Positions 26,321-35,986 of a stretch of DNA of 64,000 bases are shown piece by piece. The notes beneath the pieces were generated by a model. It made no database searches, was not told the origin of the DNA, and was given only the letters and a program-made list of their open reading frames with translations. A program made the position numbers and the translations under genes. Source of the DNA: Actinomycetes bacterium. GTDB lineage: Bacteria > Actinomycetota > Coriobacteriia > Anaerosomatales > JAGXFU01. Position 1 is the first letter of the stretch. Each line of letters opens with the position of its first letter. The DNA lies in the NCBI GenBank assembly GCA_024637115.1, contig JAGXFU010000005.1, positions 250,001 through 314,000 on the forward strand, in the 5' to 3' direction.

Positions 26321-26355
26321 AGAGGGCCGGGGCCACGCCTCCCCGGCCCTCTTTG
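26321..26355. terminator. Bidirectional terminator between lrp and the ABC exporter operon
   Basis: AGAGGGCCGGGG and CCCCGGCCCTCT form a 12-bp perfect stem with an 8-base loop, followed by TTTGTGT on the plus strand. It lies between convergent genes. Confidence 0.88.
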
Positions 26356-26372
26356 TGTCTCGCGCTTCTGTG

Positions 26373-27437
26373 CTACTGGGCAGCCATCTGCGCCTGCATC
26401 TTTCGCGCCAGCCATACCACGGCCGGCACGAGCGCCAGCGTGATTCCCACAGCAACGGTCAGCTCGAGCCACACTGAACTGATCGACTCACCCATGATCG
26501 AGACTTGCCAGATCGGCTCGATGATCCAATACAGCGGAAAGATCTTGGCGATCCACTGTGGCCAGTCCGGGAAGATGTAGAAGATCGTTGGGGCGAACAG
26601 GAATATCCCGAGACCCTTCACTGTTGCAAAGAGCACGGTCGAGTCCTTGGCGAACACTCCGATGGTCACGCCGATCATGGATGACAGCGCACCTGCGATC
26701 AGCACCACCACGAACACATCGAGCCAGTTGGCTCCCAGGGCCTGGTTGAGCCCAAGCGTCACAAAAGCCATCACCGCCGCGAACACGGTCCCAAGGATCC
26801 ACTTGGCCGCAAGCACGTTGCTCGACTTCACCGGCGTCACGAGCATGGCCATGAGCGTGCCGTTCTCCTTCTCTTCAACGAGGCTCGATCCGGGAACGAA
26901 TATCCCGGCCATGACCAGCGCATAGAAGACGATCACGGGCACGAGGCGCACGGATATCGGCAGACCTGCCTCGCCAAAGTCGACGACGTCGACTGCGACG
27001 AGCGCCGATCCACCCTCCAGCTCGCGAACGAGATCGATCGCGGTGACGGAGAGAATGATGCGGTTCGAGGCCAGGCTCTCTCCTCCGATGAAGAACTGAA
27101 GATCCGGCTTGTCCCCCGCCTTGACGGCAGCGTCAAAGCCAGCTGGCAGGATGAGGCCGGCATCAAGGTCGTTTGCTTCGACCTGCGTCCTGAGCTCCTC
27201 GGTATCCTCGAGCAATGTCAGGTCGATACCATCCATACCCTCGACCTGAGCCGTGATCGCCGAGGAACCCTCGTCGACGATTCCCAGCCGGGGCTGCGGG
27301 CTGAATAGCGAGCCGAACGCAAACTGCAGAACCAGCGTGAGAACGAACGGCAAGATGATGGCGTACAGGAAGAAGGGCGAGCGCGGACCAAGCGCGAGAT
27401 CCTTGCGCAGCACCTTCCAGGTGAGTCCGAAGCTCAT
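26373..27437 (-). CDS. ABC-2 type exporter permease (second subunit)
   Basis: 354 aa: one N-terminal span (FFLYAIILPFVLTLVLQFAFG), a large extracytoplasmic loop of about 150 residues, then five C-terminal spans including SSLVEEKENGTLMAMLVTPVKSSNVLAAKWI, the ABC-2 signature. ATG at 27437 overlaps the previous gene in ATGA. Works with the two upstream genes as an efflux system. Confidence 0.88.
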   Translation of the reverse strand: MSFGLTWKVLRKDLALGPRSPFFLYAIILPFVLTLVLQFAFGSLFSPQPRLGIVDEGSSAITAQVEGMDGIDLTLLEDTEELRTQVEANDLDAGLILPAGFDAAVKAGDKPDLQFFIGGESLASNRIILSVTAIDLVRELEGGSALVAVDVVDFGEAGLPISVRLVPVIVFYALVMAGIFVPGSSLVEEKENGTLMAMLVTPVKSSNVLAAKWILGTVFAAVMAFVTLGLNQALGANWLDVFVVVLIAGALSSMIGVTIGVFAKDSTVLFATVKGLGIFLFAPTIFYIFPDWPQWIAKIFPLYWIIEPIWQVSIMGESISSVWLELTVAVGITLALVPAVVWLARKMQAQMAAQ

Positions 27438-28681
27438 AGTGATTCCACCTTCCGCTTGAGAGCGAACAATCCCGCTCCGTACAGCACGACCAGCCACACG
27501 GCCGCATAGGCAAGCGAGGTCCACGAATCGGCCCACGTAGCGTTATAGATGGTCGTCCCCACAAGTACGTCGATGATCGGGTATGTCGGTATCACACGCA
27601 CCCATGCAGCCGCCGTGCCCGGGAAGAGCACCGAAAACGACGGGATGATCATCGGGATCACGAACAACATCGCGTAGAAGAGCTGCCCCAGGAAATCCTT
27701 GCCGGCAGCACCGACCAGGAGTGCAACGCCCGTGAACATCACAGCACCCATGAAGATGACGGTGAGCAGAAGAGACCAGTTCTGAGCAGTCAGTCCGCCG
27801 ACCACGAGGAGCACAAAGAGTCCCTGAGTCAAAGCGAGCATCGTCCCAAAGATGGTCTTTGCTGCGAGGAAATCGCCGATCCGAGCAGGCGTCACGAGCA
27901 CGGCAGTCACTGTACGCTGCAACACCTCGGTAGAAACGAGCGCCGACATCGAGAACGTCTCCATAAGCAGAATCATGAAGATCAGCATCGGGCGCATCTT
28001 GTCGCGAAGCGCGGCCTGATCACCCGAACGATCCTGCCCCAAGACGATTGCCTCCTCGTCAGGCATACCCACCGGCAGTTCCTCGCCAGCCAGTTGGTAT
28101 GCAGCCTCGCGAACGAAACTCTGCATGGCTGACTGGATTTCCACCGGAACGCCTGCGTCGGAATAGACCGTGACCGAGATGTCCTGCTGCTTGGTCGCAA
28201 CGTCGGCGATGAAGGTCGGCGGAAAGGCGATTCCGATATCGAGACCGAGCTTCTCGGCGTTCTCAGGCTCGTCCTCTCCCGCCTCCTTGTCGCGCAGAAT
28301 CAGCTCGCCGTCATCGGTACGCCATGCCTCCAGCGTGCCTTCGATGACCTTGGTCATGTCCGCCTCACTGTCGAATTCGATAAGAAGCAGACCCTCCTGC
28401 TGTTCCGCCAGATCCGCATTGTCGAGCTCTGCGAGCTGCTCGTCGGTGGCGCCCATACCTTTGAGCGTGTCCTTCGCATCCCCGACCAACGTGGTGATGG
28501 GAGGCGATACCGCGAGCGTGATCGACTCGTTCACCGAAGCGGGCAAGAACTGAAACAGGATCGTGACGGCGACAAGCGTGAGAACAGTGAGAAACACATA
28601 GAGCTTGTCCCTTGAGTAGGCTTTCAACTCCTTCTTGAGGAGTGAGCCCACAATAGAGGCTCGTGTGACTGGTCCACTCAT
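27434..28681 (-). CDS. ABC-2 type exporter permease (NatB-like)
   Basis: 415 aa with an N-terminal span (KLYVFLTVLTLVAVTILFQFLP), a roughly 210-residue acidic outer loop and six C-terminal spans. The signature region is MSALVSTEVLQRTVTAVLVTPARIGDFLAAKTIFG. Resembles NatB-type Na+ or drug exporter permeases. Overlaps the ATPase gene by ATGA. Substrate unknown. Confidence 0.87.
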   Translation of the reverse strand: MSGPVTRASIVGSLLKKELKAYSRDKLYVFLTVLTLVAVTILFQFLPASVNESITLAVSPPITTLVGDAKDTLKGMGATDEQLAELDNADLAEQQEGLLLIEFDSEADMTKVIEGTLEAWRTDDGELILRDKEAGEDEPENAEKLGLDIGIAFPPTFIADVATKQQDISVTVYSDAGVPVEIQSAMQSFVREAAYQLAGEELPVGMPDEEAIVLGQDRSGDQAALRDKMRPMLIFMILLMETFSMSALVSTEVLQRTVTAVLVTPARIGDFLAAKTIFGTMLALTQGLFVLLVVGGLTAQNWSLLLTVIFMGAVMFTGVALLVGAAGKDFLGQLFYAMLFVIPMIIPSFSVLFPGTAAAWVRVIPTYPIIDVLVGTTIYNATWADSWTSLAYAAVWLVVLYGAGLFALKRKVESL

Positions 28682-29541
28682 CCTGCCAGCCCCCTACCGG
28701 TCAGCTCGATGAAGATGTTCTCCAGCGTGGCCTCCTCGGTATGGATGGTCATGAGATTCGGAGATGCCGCAAGTTCGGCGAGACGTGCCGAGGAACCATC
28801 TCCTTCAAGCGCGATATGCTCCTCGCGGACAGAGTCGCCATCACGCAGGCGAACCTTGACCGAGCGCGTACCGTACTTGAGTTTCAGGTTGTCAGCGGTG
28901 TCGAGCGCAACGATCTCTCCGTCATTGATGAACGCGACACGATCGGAGAGTTCGTCTGCCTCGAACATGTCATGTGTGGTGAGCAGCACTGCGGCGCCGC
29001 GTTCGGCCTCTTCTTTGATCGTTGCGCGAATCTGCGCCGAGGTAACGGGGTCGAGGCCGTCAGTGGGCTCGTCGAGAAAGAGAACCTTGGGCTTGTTGAT
29101 GAATGCCCGCGAGATCATCATGCGTTGCCTCATGCCTTTGGAAAAGCTGTGCACCCGATCTTTGGCGCGCTCCGCCAGGCCCACGCGACGGAGAACCTCC
29201 ATGCTGTCGGGGTCCTTGATGCCGAACAGTGATGCGTAGAAATCGAGATTCTCAAGTGCGCTCATGTTGAGATAGAGGTTCTTCTCCTCGAAGCACACGC
29301 CGATCTGGGCCTGTACCTCGGGATCGTCTTTCGTGATGTCCCTGCCGAGAATTCGCGCAACGCCGCTCTTGGGTGACATCTGCCCCGTGAGCATCTTGAT
29401 CGTGGTGGACTTGCCCGCCCCGTTGGGTCCCAGGAAGCCAAGGATCTCGCCCGGCTGCACATCAAAGCTGATGCCTTTGACCGCCTGCAAATCACCGTAG
29501 CTGTATGCGATATTCTCAACCTGAATGGCCGGTCCCGTCAT
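28678..29541 (-). CDS. ABC exporter ATP-binding protein (NatA-like)
   Basis: 287 aa: Walker A GPNGAGKSTTIKMLTG, signature FSKGMRQRMMISRAFI, Walker B VLFLDEPTDGLD, switch THDMFEADELSD. Gly-to-Lys in the signature (FSKGM) is common in this group. It drives the two permeases encoded downstream. The gene follows the regulator by 3 bases. Confidence 0.92.
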   Translation of the reverse strand: MTGPAIQVENIAYSYGDLQAVKGISFDVQPGEILGFLGPNGAGKSTTIKMLTGQMSPKSGVARILGRDITKDDPEVQAQIGVCFEEKNLYLNMSALENLDFYASLFGIKDPDSMEVLRRVGLAERAKDRVHSFSKGMRQRMMISRAFINKPKVLFLDEPTDGLDPVTSAQIRATIKEEAERGAAVLLTTHDMFEADELSDRVAFINDGEIVALDTADNLKLKYGTRSVKVRLRDGDSVREEHIALEGDGSSARLAELAASPNLMTIHTEEATLENIFIELTGRGLAG

Positions 29542-29544
29542 CGT

Positions 29545-30006
29545 CTATATCCTCTCCTTGAAACGGATCATAATGCCTTCGAATTCCCGCTCAAAGAACG
29601 AGTAGACATCATGCATTTCCTCAAGTCGTTCGAGCGCCAGAGGCGACTCAGTGAGGGCCATGGCCTCCTCGGCAGTGCGTGTGATGACGTTCATCGCCGA
29701 GAACTTCTTCTCGAGAATCGGCCCCCACACGCCCTTGAGCATTCGATAGTGCGTCTCCCGCGACCCCGGAACGCGATAACGCTGCACAAGCTCAGTTCCA
29801 ACAAGGAACTGCATCGCATTGCTCACCGAGGCCTTGGAGATACCGAGGAGATCGGTGATCTCACTTGTGGACAGGCCCGCGCCCTCAGCGAGCGTGAGTG
29901 CTGCGTAGATTCGCGCCATGGAATGCGGGAATCCTACCTGTTCGAGGCTTCCTGCCAGTTTCTCAAGCAGGGCGGCCCTGCGTTTCTCAGCGTCATTCAA
30001 CGTCAC
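29545..30006 (-). CDS. GbsR/MarR-like transcriptional regulator
   Basis: About 153 aa with a winged helix: MARIYAALTLAEGAGLSTSEITDLLGISKASVSNAMQFLVGTELVQRYRVPGSR, typical of GbsR-type regulators that control ABC exporters. GTG at 30006 is supported by an upstream AGGGGAG; an in-frame TTG at 30048 is the alternative. First gene of the exporter operon, so autoregulation is likely. Confidence 0.85.
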   Translation of the reverse strand: MTLNDAEKRRAALLEKLAGSLEQVGFPHSMARIYAALTLAEGAGLSTSEITDLLGISKASVSNAMQFLVGTELVQRYRVPGSRETHYRMLKGVWGPILEKKFSAMNVITRTAEEAMALTESPLALERLEEMHDVYSFFEREFEGIMIRFKERI

Positions 30007-30114
30007 CGCTCCCCTCTCGTACCACGACAATGGGCTTACTGTTCCCAACTTTCAATACATTCTAAACGTTCCGAACACCAAATGCATCTATCGTCGTGAA
30101 GGGAGCTCCGGGAC

Positions 30115-30142
30115 AAAGAAAAGGGGCCCCTTTCGGGGCCCC
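30115..30142 (-). terminator. Terminator of the secreted-protein gene
   Basis: GGGGCCCC-GAAA-GGGGCCCC followed by TTTTCTTT read leftwards, a strong intrinsic terminator. It lies 55 bases after the stop of the gene at 30198. Confidence 0.9.
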
Positions 30143-30197
30143 TGAATCAGGCAAACACATGTGAGAGACACACTCGGTAATCGAGCAGGTTCGTGAG

Positions 30198-30791
30198 TCA
30201 CAGATCGGGGGTCGAAGTCACTTCATCTGAACCTGCATCGGGAACGGGGGTTGTGGACGACTCAGCGGAGTCCTCAGGCAGGTCAGACTCATCACCTGGA
30301 TCGGTTGAGGGTGTGATAGGTGTGAGTCCGAGCCATGACAGGAATTTGTCCGCAACTCCCAGGAGGCCTGCCGGCACATGAGACTTGGTCCCAGCAGCGA
30401 CTTTGGCCTCGGACTTGGCGATGTTGCTCTGGATGTGCGAGAGCGCGTTGGCGATGCCCGTAAGCTTTGGTTCGATAGTGTCCGAGCTTTCCTCGGCGTT
30501 GCGTATGCGCTTACGGTCCTTCGCTTTCAGCGTCTCGGTGCCGTTCTCGGAGGCATGAGCATCGGTCGATCCAGAGGCCCCTCTCGTCGAGTTCTTTCCA
30601 CGATTACCTGGGCCCACATCCGTGGTGGCACTCTCATCAAGTGGGTTCGCGTCTGCTTTTCGGACCTGACCAGGAGCATGGCTCTTGCCCTTTTCAGAAC
30701 CGTTGCCGCCCTTGGCGGCAAGCGCCGCGGCCGGAAACGCGAGCGATACCACGAGGAGTGCCGACACAAGGATTGCGGGTAGTCTCTTCAT
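30198..30791 (-). CDS. Secreted low-complexity protein, unknown function
   Basis: 197 aa. A clear signal peptide (ILVSALLVVSLAFPAAALA, cleavage near AAALA-AKGG) is followed by a Gly/Lys/Ser/Asn-rich segment, a short helical region (residues about 105-150) and an acidic Ser/Thr/Pro tail. CGGAGGTG precedes the ATG. Probably disordered outside the cell; no family recognised. Confidence 0.75.
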   Translation of the reverse strand: MKRLPAILVSALLVVSLAFPAAALAAKGGNGSEKGKSHAPGQVRKADANPLDESATTDVGPGNRGKNSTRGASGSTDAHASENGTETLKAKDRKRIRNAEESSDTIEPKLTGIANALSHIQSNIAKSEAKVAAGTKSHVPAGLLGVADKFLSWLGLTPITPSTDPGDESDLPEDSAESSTTPVPDAGSDEVTSTPDL

Positions 30792-30945
30792 GCGTTCACC
30801 TCCGAAACGTCGCAGGGGAGCGACGAGGTCGACGACCTTACGGGGTGGCTATCGGCACGCATGGTCATTGACCTGGGTGATTGATGTCACTGTACAGACG
30901 ATTGCTTTGAATCTACCCGCGCAGAATCGATTCACACACGGTTTC

Positions 30946-31413
30946 TCAGGCCCGTCCCGTGACATGCATGGCAATGAGGTGCGCCATCTCGTCGACCGAG
31001 GCCTCTTCGGCGGCGGCGCCCAACTCCATGGCCGACAGCGGCATGCTCGATGCAACAGCAGTCTCGGCGGCCTGACACACGGTGAAGCAGCCCGCTCGAC
31101 GCAGGGCAAGCATTCCGAGCGCCCCGTCGGTCCCGAGACCCGTAAGAAGGACTCCCATCGCCCTACTGCCGTAAGCCTGCGCCGCCTCTTTTACCCGCAT
31201 GTGACACACGCCGTCGAGGCGTTCGGCCCAGAGAGTGGTGAAGCCCGGAGGCATGTGCTGACACACAACAATGGCTGCCGGGAATGCGTGAGGCAACGAT
31301 GCGACAATCGATTCGATCGCCGGCGGCCCGCCGGCTGAAGCACCCATGACCACGGCATCGAGAGGCGTAGCCCCGAATGGCACTCCTACCGGCTCTGCAC
31401 TGCTGAGTCGCAC
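30946..31413 (-). CDS. Orphan CheB-type methylesterase domain, internally shortened
   Basis: 155 aa versus about 185-190 for a normal CheB catalytic domain. The residues of the catalytic triad are all present: Ser in VMGASAGGP, His in CQHMPPGF, Asp in LTGLGTDG. However, sequence jumps from RVKEA straight to AQAYGSRAMGV, so the AP-GGxH...RPSVD block is missing. There is no receiver domain. GAGGAGG lies 8 bases before the GTG start. No cheR, cheA or cheW is nearby. Either a degenerate gene or a repurposed hydrolase. Confidence 0.75.
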   Translation of the reverse strand: MRLSSAEPVGVPFGATPLDAVVMGASAGGPPAIESIVASLPHAFPAAIVVCQHMPPGFTTLWAERLDGVCHMRVKEAAQAYGSRAMGVLLTGLGTDGALGMLALRRAGCFTVCQAAETAVASSMPLSAMELGAAAEEASVDEMAHLIAMHVTGRA

Positions 31414-31511
31414 CGCCCAGGCCTCCTCACGATGATAGGGACGATACCGCGGTACGAACCGCTAGCGCTTGAGCAGAGCAGCCAAATCGACCGAAGCGCT
31501 TCCCTAAATGA

Positions 31512-31544
31512 CGCCGGGGATTGGATGATGTCCAATCCCCGGCG
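31512..31544. terminator. Terminator after the amidase gene
   Basis: CGCCGGGGATTGGA and TCCAATCCCCGGCG are perfectly complementary (14 bp) around a 5-base loop, 23 bases beyond the amidase stop. Confidence 0.85.
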
Positions 31545-31567
31545 TGCCAATCCCTTACTGAGACCGC

Positions 31568-32473
31568 CTACCTGGGCATCTCAAAACCATACTCAGCCAG
31601 CACTGACTTTGGGAACTCGAAACGTACGGTGAGCAGCGGATCGACAACCTGGCAGAACTTGAGACTCCCAACGAGACTCATGAGCATAGCGGCGTCGTTC
31701 ACAGTCATACCAGCGACAGCGGTAAGAAAACCGTGCATCTGATCGACTGCGAGCTTGTATGCCTCGTCGATCGTCCCTGCCGAGGCGACCACTGCCACTA
31801 TCTCATCGTTCTCTATGAACGGTGTAGGCATGTCGGCAATGTCCACGACCTGAGCGTTGAAACGAACCTCACCAGGGGTCTCGGCACCGCAGATGACAAC
31901 TTCGCCATCGCCCATAACCGCATGCATGTCACCACAACCGAACAGCGCGCCCTCGACTCCGACCGTGAGATAGAGACTTGAGCCGGTAGTCACGAGCGTA
32001 CAATCCATGTTGCCGCCATGCATACCCGGTGTCGAGTTCGGAATCTCTCCTTCTGCAGGGGCCACACCGATCACACCGAGCATGGGGTTCTGCTTGACGG
32101 TAACCTTCCCCTTGTAGACGACGCTGTCGCCCTTGTGCTCAAGAATCGTAGTCTCCTGCTCGGTGATCAGATCACCTAGCGCTCCGGCACCGGGAATGGT
32201 GACCATGACTGATGGTCCGGTCGCCTTCACTTCGAGGAGATCAACCCTCAGTACATCTCCGGGCTTCGTCCCCTCAATGAAGATCGGGCCCGTTGCCGGA
32301 TTGGTGATGCTCCAGTCCAGTTCCTCCAACGTATCGTGCGATGTCTTCAATTGCCCACTGAAGCAATCGTGGGTCTGCAACACAACGTCTTCGCCTTGAG
32401 TCACTCGAAGCACCGGTGGAACATCCGGCGAGAAGGCAAAGAACGCTTTGTCACGTGTCAACTCAAACGCCAT
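31568..32473 (-). CDS. Acetamidase/formamidase family protein
   Basis: 301 aa of the FmdA/AmdA fold. Typical parts: VVLQTHDCFSGQLK, NPATGPIFIEGTKPGDVLRV, NPMLGVIGVAP, PGMHGGNMDCT, LYLTVGVEGALFGCGDMHAVMGDGEV. The family hydrolyses formamide, acetamide or other short amides to ammonia and acid in the cytoplasm. AAGGAGG precedes the ATG. It is the last gene of the Liv-type transporter operon, so the imported solute is probably an amide. Confidence 0.9.
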   Translation of the reverse strand: MAFELTRDKAFFAFSPDVPPVLRVTQGEDVVLQTHDCFSGQLKTSHDTLEELDWSITNPATGPIFIEGTKPGDVLRVDLLEVKATGPSVMVTIPGAGALGDLITEQETTILEHKGDSVVYKGKVTVKQNPMLGVIGVAPAEGEIPNSTPGMHGGNMDCTLVTTGSSLYLTVGVEGALFGCGDMHAVMGDGEVVICGAETPGEVRFNAQVVDIADMPTPFIENDEIVAVVASAGTIDEAYKLAVDQMHGFLTAVAGMTVNDAAMLMSLVGSLKFCQVVDPLLTVRFEFPKSVLAEYGFEMPR

Positions 32474-32520
32474 GGAAACGACCTCCTTCTTGCACTTCGC
32501 TGACCAGAGTGAGGCCAGCG

Positions 32521-33576
32521 CTACTCTCCTTCAGCCGAGTTATCTCTCCGTCGCCACAGGGGCCAAGACAACTCCTGGCCTCCAACGATCCCTCCAGGCC
32601 TCCAAATCAGGATGGTGATCATCAACAGCGCGACCGCCACCTCCGTCAGGCCATACACGTCGAAAGCGATTACGCCGGAGTTGTTGAGATAGCCTTCCAG
32701 CTGTCGGAGCAACTCCCTCATGATGGTCACAATTGCAGCACCGAGCGTGGCGCCGGAGATGCTGCCTGCTCCACCAATGACAAGCATCGTGATCAGCAGA
32801 AACGCCTCACCCATATAGAAGGACTTCGGCGAGAAAGACGTGATGTAGTGCGCCCACAGTCCCCCGCCCAAGCCACCAATGAATGAACTGGTCACAAAAG
32901 AGAAGTAACGCACGGCCACGACATTGATGCCAACTGCCTTGGCAGCATGACGGTCATCGCGCGACGCCCTCAAGCGCAAGCCGAGAGATGATTCCTTGAA
33001 CCACAACGCCATGAGCAGCACCGCCGCCGCCGCTCCGGCCGCGATCCACATGGTCGTGTAGTACTGAACCCCAAAGAAGGTACGTGGACCATTGGTCACG
33101 TTGTCCCACTGAGTGAGTATCACGTGCATGACAATCAGCGTTGCGAACAAAGTGATGACGCCGACTGCGTTGGATAGTCGCATAAGAGGCCATGCGATGA
33201 TCGCTGCAACCAGAGCAGCGACCAAACCTCCGACCAGAAGCGCAGGCAGAATTGGGAGCTGAAGAGCGACCAGGGCCGGATACATGTTCGGAACGCCCAT
33301 ATCTTTGACGGCGGGTGCCGTTGAGAGAATCGATGACGCATACGCGCCGATACCAACGAATCCCACGTACGTCCAATTCAGTATCCCCGAGTTCCCCATG
33401 AACATCTGCAGGCCAAGGACCAGTAGTAGATTCAGACAGAAGTACGTGTAGATATCTATGAGCACGCCACTCGCGAAAAGGTTCATGACAATCGCGACCA
33501 GGAGCAGTGCAGCGGCCAGAATCCAGGCCACTGCCTGTGCCTTGATACGTCCGAGGATCATCTGTACACCGCTCAT
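32521..33576 (-). CDS. livM: Liv-type ABC transporter permease (LivM family)
   Basis: 351 aa, about nine or ten spans, with LMFMGNSGILNWTYVGFVGIGAYASSIL-like LivM start and the cytoplasmic loop RLRASRDDRHAAKAVGINV. C-terminal VIGGAGSISGATLGA is family-typical. ATGA overlap with the upstream permease. The symbol reflects the family, not proven leucine transport; amide or urea is more likely given the neighbouring amidase. Confidence 0.88.
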   Translation of the reverse strand: MSGVQMILGRIKAQAVAWILAAALLLVAIVMNLFASGVLIDIYTYFCLNLLLVLGLQMFMGNSGILNWTYVGFVGIGAYASSILSTAPAVKDMGVPNMYPALVALQLPILPALLVGGLVAALVAAIIAWPLMRLSNAVGVITLFATLIVMHVILTQWDNVTNGPRTFFGVQYYTTMWIAAGAAAAVLLMALWFKESSLGLRLRASRDDRHAAKAVGINVVAVRYFSFVTSSFIGGLGGGLWAHYITSFSPKSFYMGEAFLLITMLVIGGAGSISGATLGAAIVTIMRELLRQLEGYLNNSGVIAFDVYGLTEVAVALLMITILIWRPGGIVGGQELSWPLWRRRDNSAEGE

Positions 33577-34466
33577 CCGACACGCTCCTCGGTGTAGTTG
33601 CCACGTATGAGACCTTCGGGCTTCAAGAGCAGGAACAGAATCACGATTGCGAACATGAACGCATCACGGTAGCTGATCAGCGATGCGGGCAGCAGAATAC
33701 TGAGCGCGTTGAACAGCAACCCGTACGCGAACCCACCGACTACCGCACCGACCAGCGAGTTCATACCACCGATCACAGTTGCTATGAACGCGATGAGCAG
33801 CGGCGTGAAGCCGATGAGCGGATCAACCGAAGCTGATCTGCCCACCCAGAAAACGGATACGACACCCGCAAGAAACCCGCTGATGATGAATGCGACTGAG
33901 ATGACGAGATTCGCCGGGACGCCCATAAGGCGCGTAGTCGTGAACTTGTCCGCTGCTGCTCGCATTGCTATGCCCAGTACGGTGTACTTCATAAGCAGCG
34001 TCAGCCCTGTAAGCAGGAGCACGGCCGTGACAATCGTCAGCACGTTGCGCATCGGCGTAACCACGCCAAAAATCGCGACAGACTGACTGAATATCGCGGG
34101 CAGGGGCACAGCACGAGACCTCGGTGACACAAGGAGCAATACGGCATTCTGCAGGAGCACGCTTACTGCAAATGACGTGACCAGCATCGCATCCAGTGAC
34201 TTGGTACGCACAGGCCGAAATGCCACGAGTTCGGTCAGGTAGCTTGTAGCAGCCGCCATAAGGACCGCGATGATCATCACGGCGAGCCAGGGAACCGGGG
34301 TGAACGTCCCCAGCACATAGAGTGTGTAACCCCCAACCATGACGTACTCGCCATACGCGAAGTTCACGAGCTTCAGAATGCCGTATACGAACACAAGGCC
34401 CAACGCCACCAGGGCGTACATACTCCCAAGGCTCAGGGTGTTGATGATGAACTCGCCAAGTATCAC
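33573..34466 (-). CDS. livH: Liv-type ABC transporter permease (LivH family)
   Basis: 297 aa with GSMYALVALGLVFVYGILKLVNFAYGEYVMVGGY at the N-terminus, the loop GIAMRAAADKFTTTRLMGVPAN, and VIGGMNSLVGAVVGGFAYG. GTG start overlapping the livF stop, with AAGGAGG upstream. Forms the membrane channel with the LivM partner. Confidence 0.9.
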   Translation of the reverse strand: MILGEFIINTLSLGSMYALVALGLVFVYGILKLVNFAYGEYVMVGGYTLYVLGTFTPVPWLAVMIIAVLMAAATSYLTELVAFRPVRTKSLDAMLVTSFAVSVLLQNAVLLLVSPRSRAVPLPAIFSQSVAIFGVVTPMRNVLTIVTAVLLLTGLTLLMKYTVLGIAMRAAADKFTTTRLMGVPANLVISVAFIISGFLAGVVSVFWVGRSASVDPLIGFTPLLIAFIATVIGGMNSLVGAVVGGFAYGLLFNALSILLPASLISYRDAFMFAIVILFLLLKPEGLIRGNYTEERVG

Positions 34467-35206
34467 AGGGTCACCTCCTTGTTGCCTTCGCCGCCACCAA
34501 AGTAGACCGATGCAATATCCAGTTCATTCTCAAGCTCTTCTGGCGTACCGGAGAACTCCATAACGCCCGTATTGAGAACGTACGCGCGGTCTGCGACGCG
34601 CAACGCCCGCTCCGCATTCTGCTCGACCAGAAGAATCGTCATGCCGCGCTCACGCAACCGCACGATCAATTCGAATATCTGATCCACGAGAGCAGGTGAC
34701 AGGCCCAACGAGGGCTCATCGAGTATCAGCAGCTTGGGATGACTCATGAGCGCGCGAGCGATCGCAAGCTGTTGCTGCTCCCCGCCCGACAGAAGGCCTC
34801 CTGGTTGGTGCAACCGCTCCTTGAGAATCGGGAAGAGTCCAAACATCTCTTCGAGGTCCTCTTGATAGCGCTTTCGGTTGTAGGACACGAACGCCCCTAG
34901 CCGCATGTTCTCGGCAACGGTCAAACTCGTGAAGATATCGCGCCCCTCGGGCACGAGCGAGATTCCTCTCTTGAGAATCGACTCGGGCGTCTTGTTGGCA
35001 ATCTGTTCATCCAGGAACACTACCGAGCCATACACCGGTCGCAGCACTCCGCAAATGGACTTGAGGGTCGTTGACTTGCCTGCGCCATTGGATCCGAGAA
35101 GCGCGACAAGCTCCCCCTCATTGACGTCCAGCGAGATGCCGTGAAGCGCCGTTATCGCGCCGTAGGATGCGTGCAAATCTCTAATTGTGAGCATGGTATG
35201 TGTCAC
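34463..35206 (-). CDS. livF: Liv-type ABC transporter ATPase (LivF family)
   Basis: 247 aa: Walker A GSNGAGKSTTLKSI, LSGGEQQQLAIARAL, LLILDEPSLGLSP, and the LivF-specific LVEQNAERALRVADRAYVL. GTG start in a 4-base overlap with livG; ATG four codons later is possible. Confidence 0.92.
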   Translation of the reverse strand: MTHTMLTIRDLHASYGAITALHGISLDVNEGELVALLGSNGAGKSTTLKSICGVLRPVYGSVVFLDEQIANKTPESILKRGISLVPEGRDIFTSLTVAENMRLGAFVSYNRKRYQEDLEEMFGLFPILKERLHQPGGLLSGGEQQQLAIARALMSHPKLLILDEPSLGLSPALVDQIFELIVRLRERGMTILLVEQNAERALRVADRAYVLNTGVMEFSGTPEELENELDIASVYFGGGEGNKEVTL

Positions 35207-35940
35207 CCCGCGCTTCCAAGGTAAGCGCTCACGACCTGCGGATCACAGCGGACCTCGTCGGGCGTGCCTTGCGCAATGGTCTGTCCGTAGTTCAAGACAT
35301 GCAGACGGCCACACAGATTCATCATGAGTCGCATATCGTGGTCGACGATAAGTACGCCAACCTTCTTCGTCTCGGGAATCGGACCGAGCAGCTCGAGCAA
35401 TAGATCGCTCTCTTCTTCATTGAGCCCAGCCGCAGGCTCATCGAGCATGAGGAACTTCGGCTTCATGGCCAACGCCCGCGCAATCTCAAGCTTGCGCTGA
35501 TGGCCAAAGGGCAATTCGCCGGCGAGGCGAGCAGACCACTGATCCAACCCCATCTCCTCAAGAAGGTCCCGCGCGATGCGAACAGCCTTGCGTCGGGGAA
35601 ACCCCATACTGACCGCCGCCACTTCGACATTCTCAAGGACGGTGAGGTCTTTGAACAGGCGAATCGTCTGGAACGTACGCGCAAGACCGGCGCGGGCGAC
35701 CCGATGGGGTGGCCTACCGGTCGTTCGATACTCATCAACGTGCACGGTGCCATTAGTGGCCGGGAGCAGCCCGGTCACCACGTTGATCAGAGTGGTCTTG
35801 CCTGAACCATTAGGTCCAATCAGACCGAGGATCTCCCCGGAGCGAAGAGTGAAGCTAACGTCTTCGACAGCCTTCAGCCCCGCAAAATGCTTGCAAAGAC
35901 CACGGACCTCCAGGATGCTGCCACTTGGTTTCGCGTCCAT
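35203..35940 (-). CDS. livG: Liv-type ABC transporter ATPase (LivG family)
   Basis: 245 aa: [35 protein letters not shown] (the LivG hallmark), [46 protein letters not shown] at 35940 has GGAG 7 bases upstream, better than the GTG at 35952. Confidence 0.92.
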   Translation of the reverse strand: MDAKPSGSILEVRGLCKHFAGLKAVEDVSFTLRSGEILGLIGPNGSGKTTLINVVTGLLPATNGTVHVDEYRTTGRPPHRVARAGLARTFQTIRLFKDLTVLENVEVAAVSMGFPRRKAVRIARDLLEEMGLDQWSARLAGELPFGHQRKLEIARALAMKPKFLMLDEPAAGLNEEESDLLLELLGPIPETKKVGVLIVDHDMRLMMNLCGRLHVLNYGQTIAQGTPDEVRCDPQVVSAYLGSAG

Positions 35941-35986
35941 GTAGTACTCCACTTAGTTGGTATGCGAGTGCACTATACGTATCGAA

